Source: Cystobacter ferrugineus (GTDB taxonomy: Bacteria > Myxococcota > Myxococcia > Myxococcales > Myxococcaceae). Taken from it: a stretch of 64,000 nt of DNA. The notes under the pieces are model-generated. The model had not been told where the DNA came from. It saw nothing but the letters and a program-made list of their open reading frames with translations, and did not search any database. The DNA lies in NCBI RefSeq assembly GCF_001887355.1, contig NZ_MPIN01000013.1, positions 68,409 to 132,408 on the forward strand, given 5' to 3'. Positions 43,329 to 52,900 of this stretch are shown in pieces. Each line of letters opens with the position of its first letter. The stretch's first letter is position 1. Made by a program: the position numbers and the translations under genes.

Positions 43329-44243
43329 ATGAAGTTCCTCCAACAGTTCTCCGACGAGCTCGAGTCGCTCGTCGCCAAGGCGAGGCCCGCGGTGGTGGCG
43401 GTGCAGCACGCGCAGGGCCACGGCACGGGCCTCTTCCTGACACCGGACGGCTACGTCCTCACCAACCGGCACGTGGTGCGCAGCCAGGGCCGAGTCACGC
43501 TGGAACTGCACGACGGCCGCGAGGTGCGCGCCGAGCTCGTGGGCGCGGATGCCCCCACGGACCTGGCGGTGGTGCGCGCCGAGGATGGCGCGAAGTTCCC
43601 CACGCTGCCGCTGGCGGATCCCCACGACGTGCGCGTGGGGCAATTGGTGATGGCCATCGGCAATCCCTTCCGCCTGGAGCAGTCGGTGTCGATGGGCGTG
43701 GTGAGCGCCATCAACCGCACGCTGCCCCTGCCGGACGGAGTGATCCTCGAGGGCCTGTTGCAGACGGACGCGGCCATCAACCCGGGCAACTCGGGAGGGC
43801 CGTTGCTCAACATGCACGGGCAGGTGGTGGGCCTCAACACGCTGGTGCTTCCGTACGCGCAGGGCATCGGCTTCGCGGTGAGCGCCACCACGGCGGCCTG
43901 GGTGGCCAGCCTGCTCATCCAACGCGGCAAGGTGGAACGGCGCTTCCTCGGCATCGCCGCCACGGCCATCACCCTGCCGGTCCAGAGCGCCCAGGAGACG
44001 GGGCAGCTTCGCGCGGTACGCGTCATGAAGGTGGGCCAGGGCACGCCCGCGGCCGACGCGGGACTCGAGGCGGACGACCTGCTGCTGGGCATCGACGAGT
44101 GGTCCGTCACGAGCGTGGACGACGTCCAGCGCCTGCTGGCGCTCGCCACCGGGCCGGAGGTCCGCCTGGAGGTGTTGCGCAAGGGTCGGCGCCGCACCTT
44201 GCGAGTCCGCACCACGCCTCGCGAGCACAGCAAGGCGGCGTGA
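43329..44243 (+). CDS. HtrA-like trypsin-family serine protease with PDZ, cytoplasmic
   Basis: A 304-aa S1C protein with no signal peptide: His48 (VLTNRHVV), Asp78 (APTDLAVV), Ser155 in the canonical NPGNSGGPLL, then a PDZ region (DAGLEADDLLLGID). It is about 300 aa, shorter than DegP and with one PDZ. It follows the upstream protease by 15 bp with a GGAGAGTG ribosome site, so they are co-expressed. Two related proteases in the cytoplasm is unusual, as HtrA types are normally exported. A quality-control role for cytoplasmic or nucleoid proteins is possible but not shown. Confidence 0.88.
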   Translation: MKFLQQFSDELESLVAKARPAVVAVQHAQGHGTGLFLTPDGYVLTNRHVVRSQGRVTLELHDGREVRAELVGADAPTDLAVVRAEDGAKFPTLPLADPHDVRVGQLVMAIGNPFRLEQSVSMGVVSAINRTLPLPDGVILEGLLQTDAAINPGNSGGPLLNMHGQVVGLNTLVLPYAQGIGFAVSATTAAWVASLLIQRGKVERRFLGIAATAITLPVQSAQETGQLRAVRVMKVGQGTPAADAGLEADDLLLGIDEWSVTSVDDVQRLLALATGPEVRLEVLRKGRRRTLRVRTTPREHSKAA

Positions 44244-44303
44244 GCGCCCGCGAGTTCGGGTCGCACTGGGATGCGGAGGAACCAGGCCCTATGCTCCGCG
44301 CCC

Positions 44304-45245
44304 ATGCGATTCTCCATCGTGGGTTCCGGGGCCGTGGGCGGTTATTTCGGCGCGAAGCTGGTCCAGGCGGGCCATGAGGTCACCTTCCTCGCGAGGGGTG
44401 CGCACCTGGAGGCGCTGAGACAGAGGGGGTTGGAGATCCGCGGCCCGGCCGGAGACGTGCGCGTCCCGGTGCGCGCGGAGTCGGACCCGGCGCGGGTGGG
44501 CCCGGTGGACGTGGTGATGTTGGCGGTGAAGACATACGACATCGCCGGGGCCCTCCCCACGGTGAAGGCGCTGCTGGCGGGCGGGGACAAGGCGGTGGTG
44601 CTCACCCTGCAGAATGGCGTGGACAGTCCCGACGAGGTGGCCTCCGCCGTGGGCCAGGAGGCGGTGCTCGGCGGCTCGGCCTACATCTCCGTGGCCATCA
44701 CCGCGCCCGGAGTCCTCACCCAGACCGGGATGCACCATCGCATCACGTTCGGTGAGTTCTTCGGGGACACCACGCGCATCTCTCCACGCGTGGGCGCCCT
44801 GCGCGACACGCTCGCCAGTGCTGGCATCCACACGGACGCGGTGCCGGACGCGCGCGTATCGCTCTGGGACAAGCTCGTCTTCCTGGGGCCCTTCGCCGGA
44901 CTCACCGGCTCCACCCGCCTGCCCATCGGCCTGCTGCGGACGTGTCAGCCCGCGCTCGACACCTATACGGCGGCGGCGTCGGAGATCATCCGGGTCGCCG
45001 CCACCGAGGGGGTGACCGTTCTCCGGAATCCAGAGTCACTCGTCCGGGAGTTGCAGGGCCTGCCTCCGCAGACGCGCGCGTCGCTGCTGGTGGACCTGGA
45101 GCAGGGCAAGCGGCTGGAGGTGGAGGCCCTGATGGGCTCGGTGGTGCGCCGGGGCCGGGCGGCCGGAGTTCCCACGCCGGTGATGGCCACCCTGTACGGA
45201 GTGCTCGCGCCCTACGCGAGTGGACGTCCATCGGCTTCGTGGTGA
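44304..45245 (+). CDS. panE: 2-dehydropantoate 2-reductase (ketopantoate reductase family)
   Basis: A 313-aa Rossmann protein: IVGSGAVGGYFGAKLVQAGH (NADP binding), LAVKTYDIAGAL, QNGVDSPDEV, and the C-terminal SLWDKLVFLG with the catalytic Lys, followed by QGLPPQTRASLLVDLEQGK with the substrate-binding region. It reduces ketopantoate in pantothenate synthesis, though PanE-like proteins of other 2-keto acids have the same pattern. ATG 44304 fits the family start (MRFSIVGSG). Convergent with the SRPBCC gene; no other pantothenate genes are near. Confidence 0.85.
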   Translation: MRFSIVGSGAVGGYFGAKLVQAGHEVTFLARGAHLEALRQRGLEIRGPAGDVRVPVRAESDPARVGPVDVVMLAVKTYDIAGALPTVKALLAGGDKAVVLTLQNGVDSPDEVASAVGQEAVLGGSAYISVAITAPGVLTQTGMHHRITFGEFFGDTTRISPRVGALRDTLASAGIHTDAVPDARVSLWDKLVFLGPFAGLTGSTRLPIGLLRTCQPALDTYTAAASEIIRVAATEGVTVLRNPESLVRELQGLPPQTRASLLVDLEQGKRLEVEALMGSVVRRGRAAGVPTPVMATLYGVLAPYASGRPSASW

Positions 45246-45279
45246 ACGCGGGCCTTGCTTCGGGGCGGTTCCTCCTCTG

Positions 45280-45774
45280 TCATCTCGCGGCTTCCAACTG
45301 CTGGAGTTGCGTGGCGAACCGCGAGAAGAACGCCGCGTGGATGCGATCCAACCCCAGCAACTGGGTCTCGGAGCCGAAATATTCGCCCTGCCAGAGCAGC
45401 GTGGCCCCTCCCTCGGACGCCTCGATGGAGACCGTGGCGCTCGCCGCCAGGGGATGGCCCTGGAGCGAGGCGTACCGTAGCTGCTTCGGGGGGGAGAACT
45501 CCATCAGGCGGTAGTGCAACACGGCGCCCGTGGGCTCCATGCGCTCGGCGAGGACCGTGCCCTCCCGCAGGGGGGCATTCAAGGCATGTATCCAGGAGAT
45601 GTTGTTCGCCCACAGGACTCCCTCGCGCGAGTCCGACAGGGTGCGCGTGAACTCCGTCCAGAGCACCTCGGGCGGGAGCTTCGTGGGGAACGTCTTGGTG
45701 AAGCGCCGCACGCTGGAGTCAGGCGCGATCGGCTGCAGCGGAAGCGAGGTCGGGTCGAGGGGGGTATCCGTCAT
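45280..45774 (-). CDS. SRPBCC (START-like) domain protein
   Basis: A 164-aa SRPBCC protein when started at ATG 45774 (MTDTPLDPT). Features: FTKTFPTKLPPEVLWTEFTR at the start, LHYRLMEFSPPKQLRYASLQGHP, and the amphipathic last helix DRIHAAFFSRFATQLQQLE. These proteins bind hydrophobic ligands or act as cyclases; function unknown here. Convergent with panE. Confidence 0.8.
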   Translation of the reverse strand: MTDTPLDPTSLPLQPIAPDSSVRRFTKTFPTKLPPEVLWTEFTRTLSDSREGVLWANNISWIHALNAPLREGTVLAERMEPTGAVLHYRLMEFSPPKQLRYASLQGHPLAASATVSIEASEGGATLLWQGEYFGSETQLLGLDRIHAAFFSRFATQLQQLEAAR

Positions 45775-45873
45775 GGCGGACACCACCATAGCCCGACAAA
45801 TTCGGGTGGGTGCGGCGGGTGGAGTAGCCAGCAGCCCACGGCCGCGGCCGTGGGGCGTTGCCCGGCGTGCGGG

Positions 45874-48800
45874 TCATTCAGGCCTGGCTGCCTTGAGCCG
45901 TTTCATCCACCGGTGCAACAGACCGGATGCGCGGCCGGATGAAGTTTCCGCGTAGGCGGATCCCGCGTGGATCCTCACGTCCACCTCCGTGCCACCCTCC
46001 GGCGCATTGCGTATGCGCAGTGCTCCACCCAGGCGCCTGGCTCGCTCGAACATGCCCTTGATGCCGTAGCGGCCCGGCTTGCCGTGGTGGTTGGCATAGC
46101 CGGGGTCCAGGCCCATGCCGTCATCCTTCACGCACAGGCTCAAACGGTTCTCGTCATAGGTCAGGGACACGGCGATGGACTGGGCCTTCGCGTGGTGCAC
46201 CGCGTTGGTCATCGCCTCCCGGGCGATCATGAGCAACTCGTCGCGGACGGCGGCGTGCAGCGGCCGTTCGTCGCCAGTGACGGAGACGGTGACGAGGATC
46301 TCTCCGTCCGTCAGTTCCCGCACCGCACCAGCGAGCGCCGTGCCGAGCGGCCCGTTCGTCACGCGCAGATCGGAGACCCGGTCGCGCGCGGCGACGATCA
46401 GGCCCTCGGCCTTCACGATCGCACGCTCCATCATCTGGTTGATTTCGGGGTCGACGATGCGCCTGGCCACGCTGTCGAACTGAAGCACCAGGCCTTGCAC
46501 CCCCTGGAGCAGCGTGTCGTGCAGTTCCCGGGCAATCCGCTCCCGTTCGCGGTGGCGCTCTTCCAGTCGCAACTGGACCTGTTTTTCGATGGCGCGGGCC
46601 CGCATCCGGTACGCGCTCCAGGCGATGGCCAACAGAGCGATCACGCAGGCGACGGCGAAGGCCTTCGTCTGGACCAGGGTGGGCTCGATGGTGAAGTCCA
46701 GCGTGGCGCCGGTTTCGTCCCACACGTCGTCACCGTTGGAGGAGACAACGCGGAAGCGATAGTGGCCGTGGGTGAGATGGGCGTAGGTTGCCTCGCGCAG
46801 CGAGCCGCCGTCGTGCCACTCGCCGTCCACACCCTCCAGCCGGTAGCGGAAGCGTGCCCGGTCCGCCGCCGCGAGCGTGATCGCGGTGTAGCGCAGCGTC
46901 ACGCTGTGGGTGCCTTCCGGCAGATGCAGGTCGTCCCCGGCGAGGTAGATACGGTCTCCGGCTCGCACGCTTTGAATCTCGGTCCGGGGTGGGCGCTCGT
47001 TCCTGAGCAACGCGGCCGGGTCCAGCCACGCGACGCCGCGATTGGTGGCGAACCACAACCGACCGCGCTGGTCCCGCACCGCCGTGGGGACCGGGCCCGC
47101 CTGCAAGGCGATGCCGGGCAGCCCGTCACGCCAGTCGAGCAGGCGGTAGTTCAGCGCACCGCCGGGTTGCGAGAACATCCTTTCGATGTCGCCAGTCTTC
47201 ACCTGGACCACGCCCCGCCCGCCGTTCATCCACAGAGCCCCGTCCAGTGACTCGACGATGCCGGTGATGAAACCAAAGGCGCTGTCCCGGCTGTCCAGGA
47301 TCGTCGCGAAGCGCTGGCCGTCGAAGCGCGCGACCCCACTTTCGCCGGCAACCAACAGGTTCTTGTCGGTCGCGTGGATCGCGGTGGCGCGGCCGATCGC
47401 CAGCCCATCGTCCGTGCCGTATCGGGTCGGGTGGCCGTCGGACCACCGGACCACTTCGTCCTCGAACGCCAGCCAGACCACGTTGCCGGGACCGAGCGCC
47501 ATGGCGTTGGGGGCGGGGCTGTCGCCAAACCGCCTTTCGGGATGGATGCCCTCGGGGGTGGCGATGAAGATTCCATGGCCGACGATGGACAGCCACATGC
47601 CGTCCTCGCCGTTCGGCAGGAAGGCCACCACATGCGAATCAACGGTGCCGGTGGGGAGCTCGAACTTCCGCGACGTGTCGCCTGCGCGGCGAAATACCTC
47701 TCTTCCACTGAACCACCACAGCGCACCATCGGCGGCGAAGTTGGCCGTGCGGGTCGGCACCGGACCGCCGTAGGCACGAGGTGGGGCGGGAGGGTCCACC
47801 ACCAGCGCGGTCCGCTGATTGCCCGCCATCACCCGGGTATCCAGAACCGCGAGCGTGAAGCCCCCTTGAGACGTTGACGACAGCTCGGGGATTTCCCGCA
47901 GGCGCTTCTTCTGGAAACTCGTCAGCCCGGCATTCGTACCCACCCATACGGTGCCCTCGGTGTCCTCGATCACCGGCACCACCACCGGGGAGGCCAGTCC
48001 ATCGGGCTGCTCGAACTTCTCCAGCGGGTCCGAGGGGCGCAGACCGCGCCCGGTCGGAATGCTGGCCGGGGAGGGCAGTCGCCAGACGCCGGCACCCCAG
48101 ACGGTGAGCCAGAGGCTGCCGTCGCTGGCGAACAGCATCTGCTTGGCCCGTGCGAAGACAGGCGCACCCGCCGTCGAAGAGGCGCCGGACGTCGGCGGAG
48201 CCGCTGAAGACGCGGGTGCGGTGCCAGGCGGGACGGACCGGGCATGGTCCGGCAGAGGACGTGTCCCTTGGAGATCCTCGCTCAGCCAAAGCCGGCCGTC
48301 GGGGTCCTCCGCGAGCACGGCATCCCGGGAGATCGTTTCTCCCGTATCCTGGAACCGCCGCTCCCCCGGACGGAGGAAGACCAGCCTGCGTGGCGTGCAG
48401 ACCCAAAGTACGCCGCGCCGATCGACGTAGACATATTCGGCGGCGCCGTCGTCGTAGCCCCATTCCGGGCCCACGACATGCCATTGCCCCTCCTCATACC
48501 TGGCCAACCCACCCGCGGCGGCGGCCCAGAGCGCACCGTCCGGGGTGCCGGCGAACCTCAGCACACGGCCGGGCGGCATCCCCTCGCGGGGGCCGAAGAC
48601 GGTGGAGCGGCCATCGCGCAGCCGCGCCGCACCTCCGGCGAAGAAACCCAGCCAGATGTCGCCGTTGGGCAGCACCTTCAGCGCGTTGATGTTGGAGGAG
48701 GGCACCCGCTGTCCCTCCCGCAGCGGATAGCGGTCGAAACGGACTCCATCGAATCGATAGAGGCCCATGCCGGTGCCGAGCCAGAGGTATCCCGTGGGCG

Positions 48801-48954
48801 CCTGCTCCAGCGTCCAGATGTCGGCGGGCGCGCCGTCGTTTACCGAGAGCTGGGAGGAGGCGTAATGGTCGAGGGACGTGGCCGCGGCTTCGCGGGCGCG
48901 CAGCGCAACGGCCAGTGCGAGCAGGAGGGGGAGGATGGACGACCGGGGACGCAT
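45874..48954 (-). CDS. Reg_prop propeller sensor histidine kinase
   Basis: A 1026-aa hybrid sensor. The N-terminus has a signal peptide (LLLALAVALRAREAAA). A two-bladed-repeat region of Reg_prop units follows (GYLWLGTGMGLYRFDGVRF; VWVGTNAGLTSF; LWFATNRGVAWLD), then the Y_Y_Y domain (~670-760), a transmembrane helix (AFAVACVIALLAIAWSAYRM), and a HisKA_3/HATPase_c core with phospho-His812 (ELHDTLLQG). It should sense an external sugar-like or surface signal. No response regulator is coupled; the NarL-type gene at 41672 is 3.6 kb away and on the opposite strand. Confidence 0.88.
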   Translation of the reverse strand: MRPRSSILPLLLALAVALRAREAAATSLDHYASSQLSVNDGAPADIWTLEQAPTGYLWLGTGMGLYRFDGVRFDRYPLREGQRVPSSNINALKVLPNGDIWLGFFAGGAARLRDGRSTVFGPREGMPPGRVLRFAGTPDGALWAAAAGGLARYEEGQWHVVGPEWGYDDGAAEYVYVDRRGVLWVCTPRRLVFLRPGERRFQDTGETISRDAVLAEDPDGRLWLSEDLQGTRPLPDHARSVPPGTAPASSAAPPTSGASSTAGAPVFARAKQMLFASDGSLWLTVWGAGVWRLPSPASIPTGRGLRPSDPLEKFEQPDGLASPVVVPVIEDTEGTVWVGTNAGLTSFQKKRLREIPELSSTSQGGFTLAVLDTRVMAGNQRTALVVDPPAPPRAYGGPVPTRTANFAADGALWWFSGREVFRRAGDTSRKFELPTGTVDSHVVAFLPNGEDGMWLSIVGHGIFIATPEGIHPERRFGDSPAPNAMALGPGNVVWLAFEDEVVRWSDGHPTRYGTDDGLAIGRATAIHATDKNLLVAGESGVARFDGQRFATILDSRDSAFGFITGIVESLDGALWMNGGRGVVQVKTGDIERMFSQPGGALNYRLLDWRDGLPGIALQAGPVPTAVRDQRGRLWFATNRGVAWLDPAALLRNERPPRTEIQSVRAGDRIYLAGDDLHLPEGTHSVTLRYTAITLAAADRARFRYRLEGVDGEWHDGGSLREATYAHLTHGHYRFRVVSSNGDDVWDETGATLDFTIEPTLVQTKAFAVACVIALLAIAWSAYRMRARAIEKQVQLRLEERHRERERIARELHDTLLQGVQGLVLQFDSVARRIVDPEINQMMERAIVKAEGLIVAARDRVSDLRVTNGPLGTALAGAVRELTDGEILVTVSVTGDERPLHAAVRDELLMIAREAMTNAVHHAKAQSIAVSLTYDENRLSLCVKDDGMGLDPGYANHHGKPGRYGIKGMFERARRLGGALRIRNAPEGGTEVDVRIHAGSAYAETSSGRASGLLHRWMKRLKAARPE

Positions 48955-49032
48955 GGAGTCTTGGGCAGGCGGAGCATAAGGCGGGTAAGGGTTCTGTGTT
49001 GGTCTTTGCCCAGCGGTTCGACCTGCCCCGCG

Positions 49033-51675
49033 TCAGGTGCGACCCTCCACCGTCCGGGCGAGGATGTTGGCGATCATGCCGCCAGCACGCAGCAGGTCGG
49101 CCTCGGCCTTCGTCTCGATGAACGCCTGGGCCATGCCGCGTTCGATTCGCCCGTCGGCGCGCCGCAGCGTCGTCGCGATCTCCAGGCGCGGTGCCCATGC
49201 TTCCGGTGCCCAGTCGATCTCCAGCACATCACCGGGGCGAAGGCCGAGCGTCTCTGGGCGCCATCCCTCGGGCAGGCGGAGCGGCAGCACGCCCATGCCG
49301 ATCAGGTTGGACCGGTGGATCCGCTCGAGGCTGTTGGCGAACAGCACCTTGGCGCCGAGCAGTTGCACGCCCTTGGCGGCCCAGTCGCGTGACGAGCCCG
49401 TGCCATAGCGTTCGCCGGCGACGATGCAGACCGGCTGGCCCAGCTCGTGGTAGCGCGCGGCGGCCTGCCAGACCGGGAGCCGCTCGCCCGTGACGGAGAA
49501 GACACTCGCGCCGGCTCGCAGTCCGTCGCCCAGATGGTTGACGACGTTGCGATTGGTGAACAGCCCGCGCAGCATCACCTCCCAGTTGCCACGACGCGAC
49601 GAATAGACGTTGAGGTCGGCCGGGTTCTCGCCTTGCTCGATGAGCCACCGCCCGGCGTCGCTGCTCGCCGGGATCGCGCCGGCGGGCGAGATATGATCGG
49701 TGGTGATGTCGTCGCCGACCACCATGATCGGGTGCATCGAGACGGCTCCGGCATCGCCGCGCGGCCCGGCCAAGGCGACGAACGGCGGTGGTCGCAGATA
49801 GGTGGAGGCCGGGTCCCAGGGGAACAGCGGGGTCTCCGGTGCCGAAAGTCGCTGCCAGACGCGCGACGCTTCCGCCGCGCCATACGCCTGGTCCATATCT
49901 CCCGGCTCCCAGGCTTCTCGGGTCAGTTGCTCCACCTCGGCGGCGCCAGGCCACAGCTCGTGCAGCGTCACCGGCCGGCCGCTCGCGTCGGTGGAGATCG
50001 GATCGCGCGCGATGTCCATCGCGGCATGCCCCGCCAGTGCATAGGCGACCACCAGCGGCGGCGACGCGAGCAGCGCGTGGTCCACCTGCGTGTGGACGCG
50101 GCCCGGGAAGTTGCGGTTGCCCGAAAGGACGGCGATCGGCTTCAGTCCCTGCTGCTCGATGGCCTCGGCCACCGGCTCCGAAAGCGGTCCCGAATTGCCA
50201 ATGCAGGTGGCGCAGCCATAGCCCGCCACGCCGAAGCCGAGCGCCTCGAGCTCCTCGAGCAGGCCGACCCGTGCCAGCCGACGCGCGGTCGCGGGCGAGC
50301 CCGGCGTCATCGACGTCTTGACCCAGGGCGGTGTCCGAAGGCCGAGCGCGCGGGCCTTGCGCGCCACCAGGCCCGCCGCGACAAGCAACCCGGGATCGGT
50401 CGTGTTGGTGCAGGAAGTGATCGCCGCGATCGCGAGCGCATCGGGCGGCAGCGGACCCTCGCGCACCTCCGCCAGCGCTGGCGCCAGCACGGCCGGCACA
50501 TCGGCGGTCGTGAGCAGATCCTGCGGTCGCTTGGGCCCGGCGAGCGACGGCCGGAGCTGACCGAGGTCTACCTCGAGCAGCCGGGTGTAGCGCGGCCGCG
50601 CATCGGGATCGAACCACAGCCCTTGCGCCCGAGTCTGCGCGGCGACCAGGGCGACCTGCTCGTTGGCGCGGCCGGTCAGGCGCAGATAGTCCAGCGTGTG
50701 CTCGTCGACGGGGAAGAAGCCCGTGGTCGCGCCATATTCGGGCGCCATGTTGGCGACGACCGATCGCTGGCCCACGGTCAGCGTCGACACGCCGGGGCCG
50801 AAGTATTCGACGAACTCGCCCGCGACCTTCATCTCGCGAAGCCGGTGGGTGACGGAGAGCGCGAGGTCGGTGGCGAACACGCCGTCGGGCAGGCGGCCCG
50901 TGAGTCGTACGCCGATCACGTCGGGCAGGCGGAGGGAGACGGGCAGGCCGAACATCACGCCCTCGGCCTCGATGCCGCCCACGCCCCAGGCGAGCACACC
51001 CATCGCGTTGACCATCGGCGTATGACTGTCGGTGCCGACCAGCGCGTCGGGAAAGCAGGTGAGGCTTCCGTCGCGGCCGGGCGCGGTCGCCGTGACCGTG
51101 GCGAGCCGCTCCATGTTGATGGTGTGCATGATGCCGGAGCCCGGCGGAAAGACGCGAAAGCCGGTGACGGTTCGCGACGCCCATTTCATGAAGCGGTAGC
51201 GCTCGGCATTGCGCTCCAGCTCGCGCGCCATGTTGCGGTCGAGCGCGTCCTCGCGGCCGAAGAAGTCCACCGCCACCGAGTGGTCGGTCGAGGTCGCGAC
51301 CGGCAGCACCGGGTTGAGGCGAGCGGGATCAACGCCCTTGCTCGCCACCACGTCGCGCATCGCGGCGATGTCCGTCAGCGCGGGACCGCAGGTCGTGTCG
51401 TGCATCAGAATGCGGTTCGGAAGAAAGCGGATCTCCTCGTCGCTGCGCCCATGCTCCTGCCAGTCCGTGAAGTGCGCGATCGCGGTCCTCGTGTCATCCG
51501 GCGACTGGGTGCGCACGATGTTCTCGAGCAGGATGCGATGCACCACGGGCATCCGCCGGAAGGCGGCGCCGACCATGGCCGCGACATCGATACAGGATGG
51601 CTGGCCCGGCACGTCGAGCACGATGGCCGGAGAGACGGGCGAGAGTACTGGGGAGTGGGTGCTGCCACGAGCCAT
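49033..51675 (-). CDS. acnA: Aconitate hydratase
   Basis: An 880-aa aconitase (AcnA/IRP type). The three [4Fe-4S] cysteines are visible at the expected spacing: Cys422 (TSCTNTTDPG), Cys488 and Cys491 (GYGCATCIGNSG). VKTSMTPGS, DSHTPMVNAMG and the C-terminal GTGSSRDWAAKG (swivel domain) are also present. ATG 51675 begins MARGSTHSP. Converts citrate to isocitrate in the TCA cycle. It stands alone and may be a second copy in the genome. The amino-acid usage reminded me of alphaproteobacterial aconitases, which is only an impression. Confidence 0.93.
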   Translation of the reverse strand: MARGSTHSPVLSPVSPAIVLDVPGQPSCIDVAAMVGAAFRRMPVVHRILLENIVRTQSPDDTRTAIAHFTDWQEHGRSDEEIRFLPNRILMHDTTCGPALTDIAAMRDVVASKGVDPARLNPVLPVATSTDHSVAVDFFGREDALDRNMARELERNAERYRFMKWASRTVTGFRVFPPGSGIMHTINMERLATVTATAPGRDGSLTCFPDALVGTDSHTPMVNAMGVLAWGVGGIEAEGVMFGLPVSLRLPDVIGVRLTGRLPDGVFATDLALSVTHRLREMKVAGEFVEYFGPGVSTLTVGQRSVVANMAPEYGATTGFFPVDEHTLDYLRLTGRANEQVALVAAQTRAQGLWFDPDARPRYTRLLEVDLGQLRPSLAGPKRPQDLLTTADVPAVLAPALAEVREGPLPPDALAIAAITSCTNTTDPGLLVAAGLVARKARALGLRTPPWVKTSMTPGSPATARRLARVGLLEELEALGFGVAGYGCATCIGNSGPLSEPVAEAIEQQGLKPIAVLSGNRNFPGRVHTQVDHALLASPPLVVAYALAGHAAMDIARDPISTDASGRPVTLHELWPGAAEVEQLTREAWEPGDMDQAYGAAEASRVWQRLSAPETPLFPWDPASTYLRPPPFVALAGPRGDAGAVSMHPIMVVGDDITTDHISPAGAIPASSDAGRWLIEQGENPADLNVYSSRRGNWEVMLRGLFTNRNVVNHLGDGLRAGASVFSVTGERLPVWQAAARYHELGQPVCIVAGERYGTGSSRDWAAKGVQLLGAKVLFANSLERIHRSNLIGMGVLPLRLPEGWRPETLGLRPGDVLEIDWAPEAWAPRLEIATTLRRADGRIERGMAQAFIETKAEADLLRAGGMIANILARTVEGRT

Positions 51676-51735
51676 GTCGTCCTCCGGGGGTGCACTCTAG
51701 GAGAGTGGCCCCGGAGTGACGACGCACCCGGAGTC

Positions 51736-52227
51736 TCAGCTCAGCGGCGCCGCCTCGCCGATCTCGCGGGGGACCTGCATGCGCGGCTGGCTCTGGATGA
51801 GCTCGGAGAACATGGCCTCGAGCTGCTCGCCCATGACGGTCAGCTCCTCCTTGGTCAGCAGCTTCTTCACCTGCTTGAAGAGTTCCTTCTCCTCTTCCTC
51901 GACGTGATGCTCGACCAGCTCCTGGAGCACCTTCACCTTCGCCCTGAACTGCTCGTCGGAGGGGTCCATGTCGAGCAGGTCCGCGATGACTCGCTTGGCC
52001 GCCAGATGCTCCTCCACGGCCTCCTGGAGCTTGTCCGCCGTGGGCCCGACGTAGACGCTGGGATAGAAGAGCTTCTCCTCGATGGTGGCGTGCGCCGCGA
52101 GGTTGTCCGCGATGCGCACGAACAGGTCCATCAGCAACTCTTCCTTGCCCTCACCGGCCTTCTCGAACTTCTCGAACAGTTCCTCAACCTCGCGGTGCTG
52201 CTGCGTCAACAGTTCGATGGCGTCCAT
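51736..52227 (-). CDS. Hemerythrin (HHE) domain protein
   Basis: A 163-aa HHE cation-binding protein from ATG 52227 (MDAIELLTQQHREVEELF). The metal ligands appear in order: His in QQHREVE, HATIEEKLFYP, EHLAAKRVI and EHHVEEEEKELF. The rest is charged helix. It may store or carry oxygen or iron; related RIC-type proteins respond to nitrosative stress. Farther in-frame starts lack support. Divergent from the zinc-ribbon gene. Confidence 0.87.
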   Translation of the reverse strand: MDAIELLTQQHREVEELFEKFEKAGEGKEELLMDLFVRIADNLAAHATIEEKLFYPSVYVGPTADKLQEAVEEHLAAKRVIADLLDMDPSDEQFRAKVKVLQELVEHHVEEEEKELFKQVKKLLTKEELTVMGEQLEAMFSELIQSQPRMQVPREIGEAAPLS

Positions 52228-52499
52228 GGTCTCGTTCCCGTCCTGTGTGAGTCGCGTGAGGCGTCCCTGGAACCAACATCGGCACGGCTTCCGGGGACGC
52301 CAACTGCGAGGCTCCTTCTCCGCCGTGCTCCCGGGGAACTTGACTCCGCGAGTGCACTCCGCCCAGGGACTTCTCCCGTGGTGTCCGAGGCCCCTGGAAG
52401 CATGCCTGCTCACCGGCATGGCGGGCGCTGCTCGGACGTCCGGGATGGACATGCTGGAGAGCATGGACGGGTGCTTCCGGCTGCGCTTCACTGCGGCCG

Positions 52500-52877
52500 A
52501 TGACTCCTCACCAAGCAGAGAAGGCCCTGGCGGACGCGGAAGTGGTGCCGTGCGCGGAGATGCAACTTCCGGAAGCTCGGAAGCTGGTGGAGGCCTGCCT
52601 GGCCGAGGGCGTGCCGGCCCTCGTCCACCGCGAGGCGTGTGGCAAGCCGAGCTGTTCCCCGAAGTTCCAGGTGCTCGTGCGTCCCGAGGACGTGCCCCGG
52701 GTCGCCGGCCTGCTCCAGCAGCGCTGGGTGGACAGCCTCCAACGAGAGGGGCTCGTCCCCGAGGGCCAGGTTCCCCGGGCGATACCGGAGGATGGAGAGT
52801 TGCCGTGCCCCGCGTGCGGCACGGCCGCCCCGCTCGTCGAAGGCGCGTGCAGTGACTGCGGACTGCAGCTCGAGTGA
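52500..52877 (+). CDS. Small protein with C-terminal zinc ribbon
   Basis: A 125-aa protein. The last ~28 residues are a zinc ribbon (LPCPACGTAAPL, GACSDCGLQLE). An N-terminal DUF2007-like part (VPCAEMQLPEARKLVEACLAEGVPA, FQVLVRPEDVPRVAGLLQQR) is reminiscent of signal-transducing or tRNA-modifying adaptors, but I do not recognise it firmly. ATG 52500 is the earliest start. It ends in an overlap with a possible GTG start of the MarR gene. Confidence 0.65.
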   Translation: MTPHQAEKALADAEVVPCAEMQLPEARKLVEACLAEGVPALVHREACGKPSCSPKFQVLVRPEDVPRVAGLLQQRWVDSLQREGLVPEGQVPRAIPEDGELPCPACGTAAPLVEGACSDCGLQLE

Positions 52878-52900
52878 GCCGCCACCAGAGGGGGAACCCA

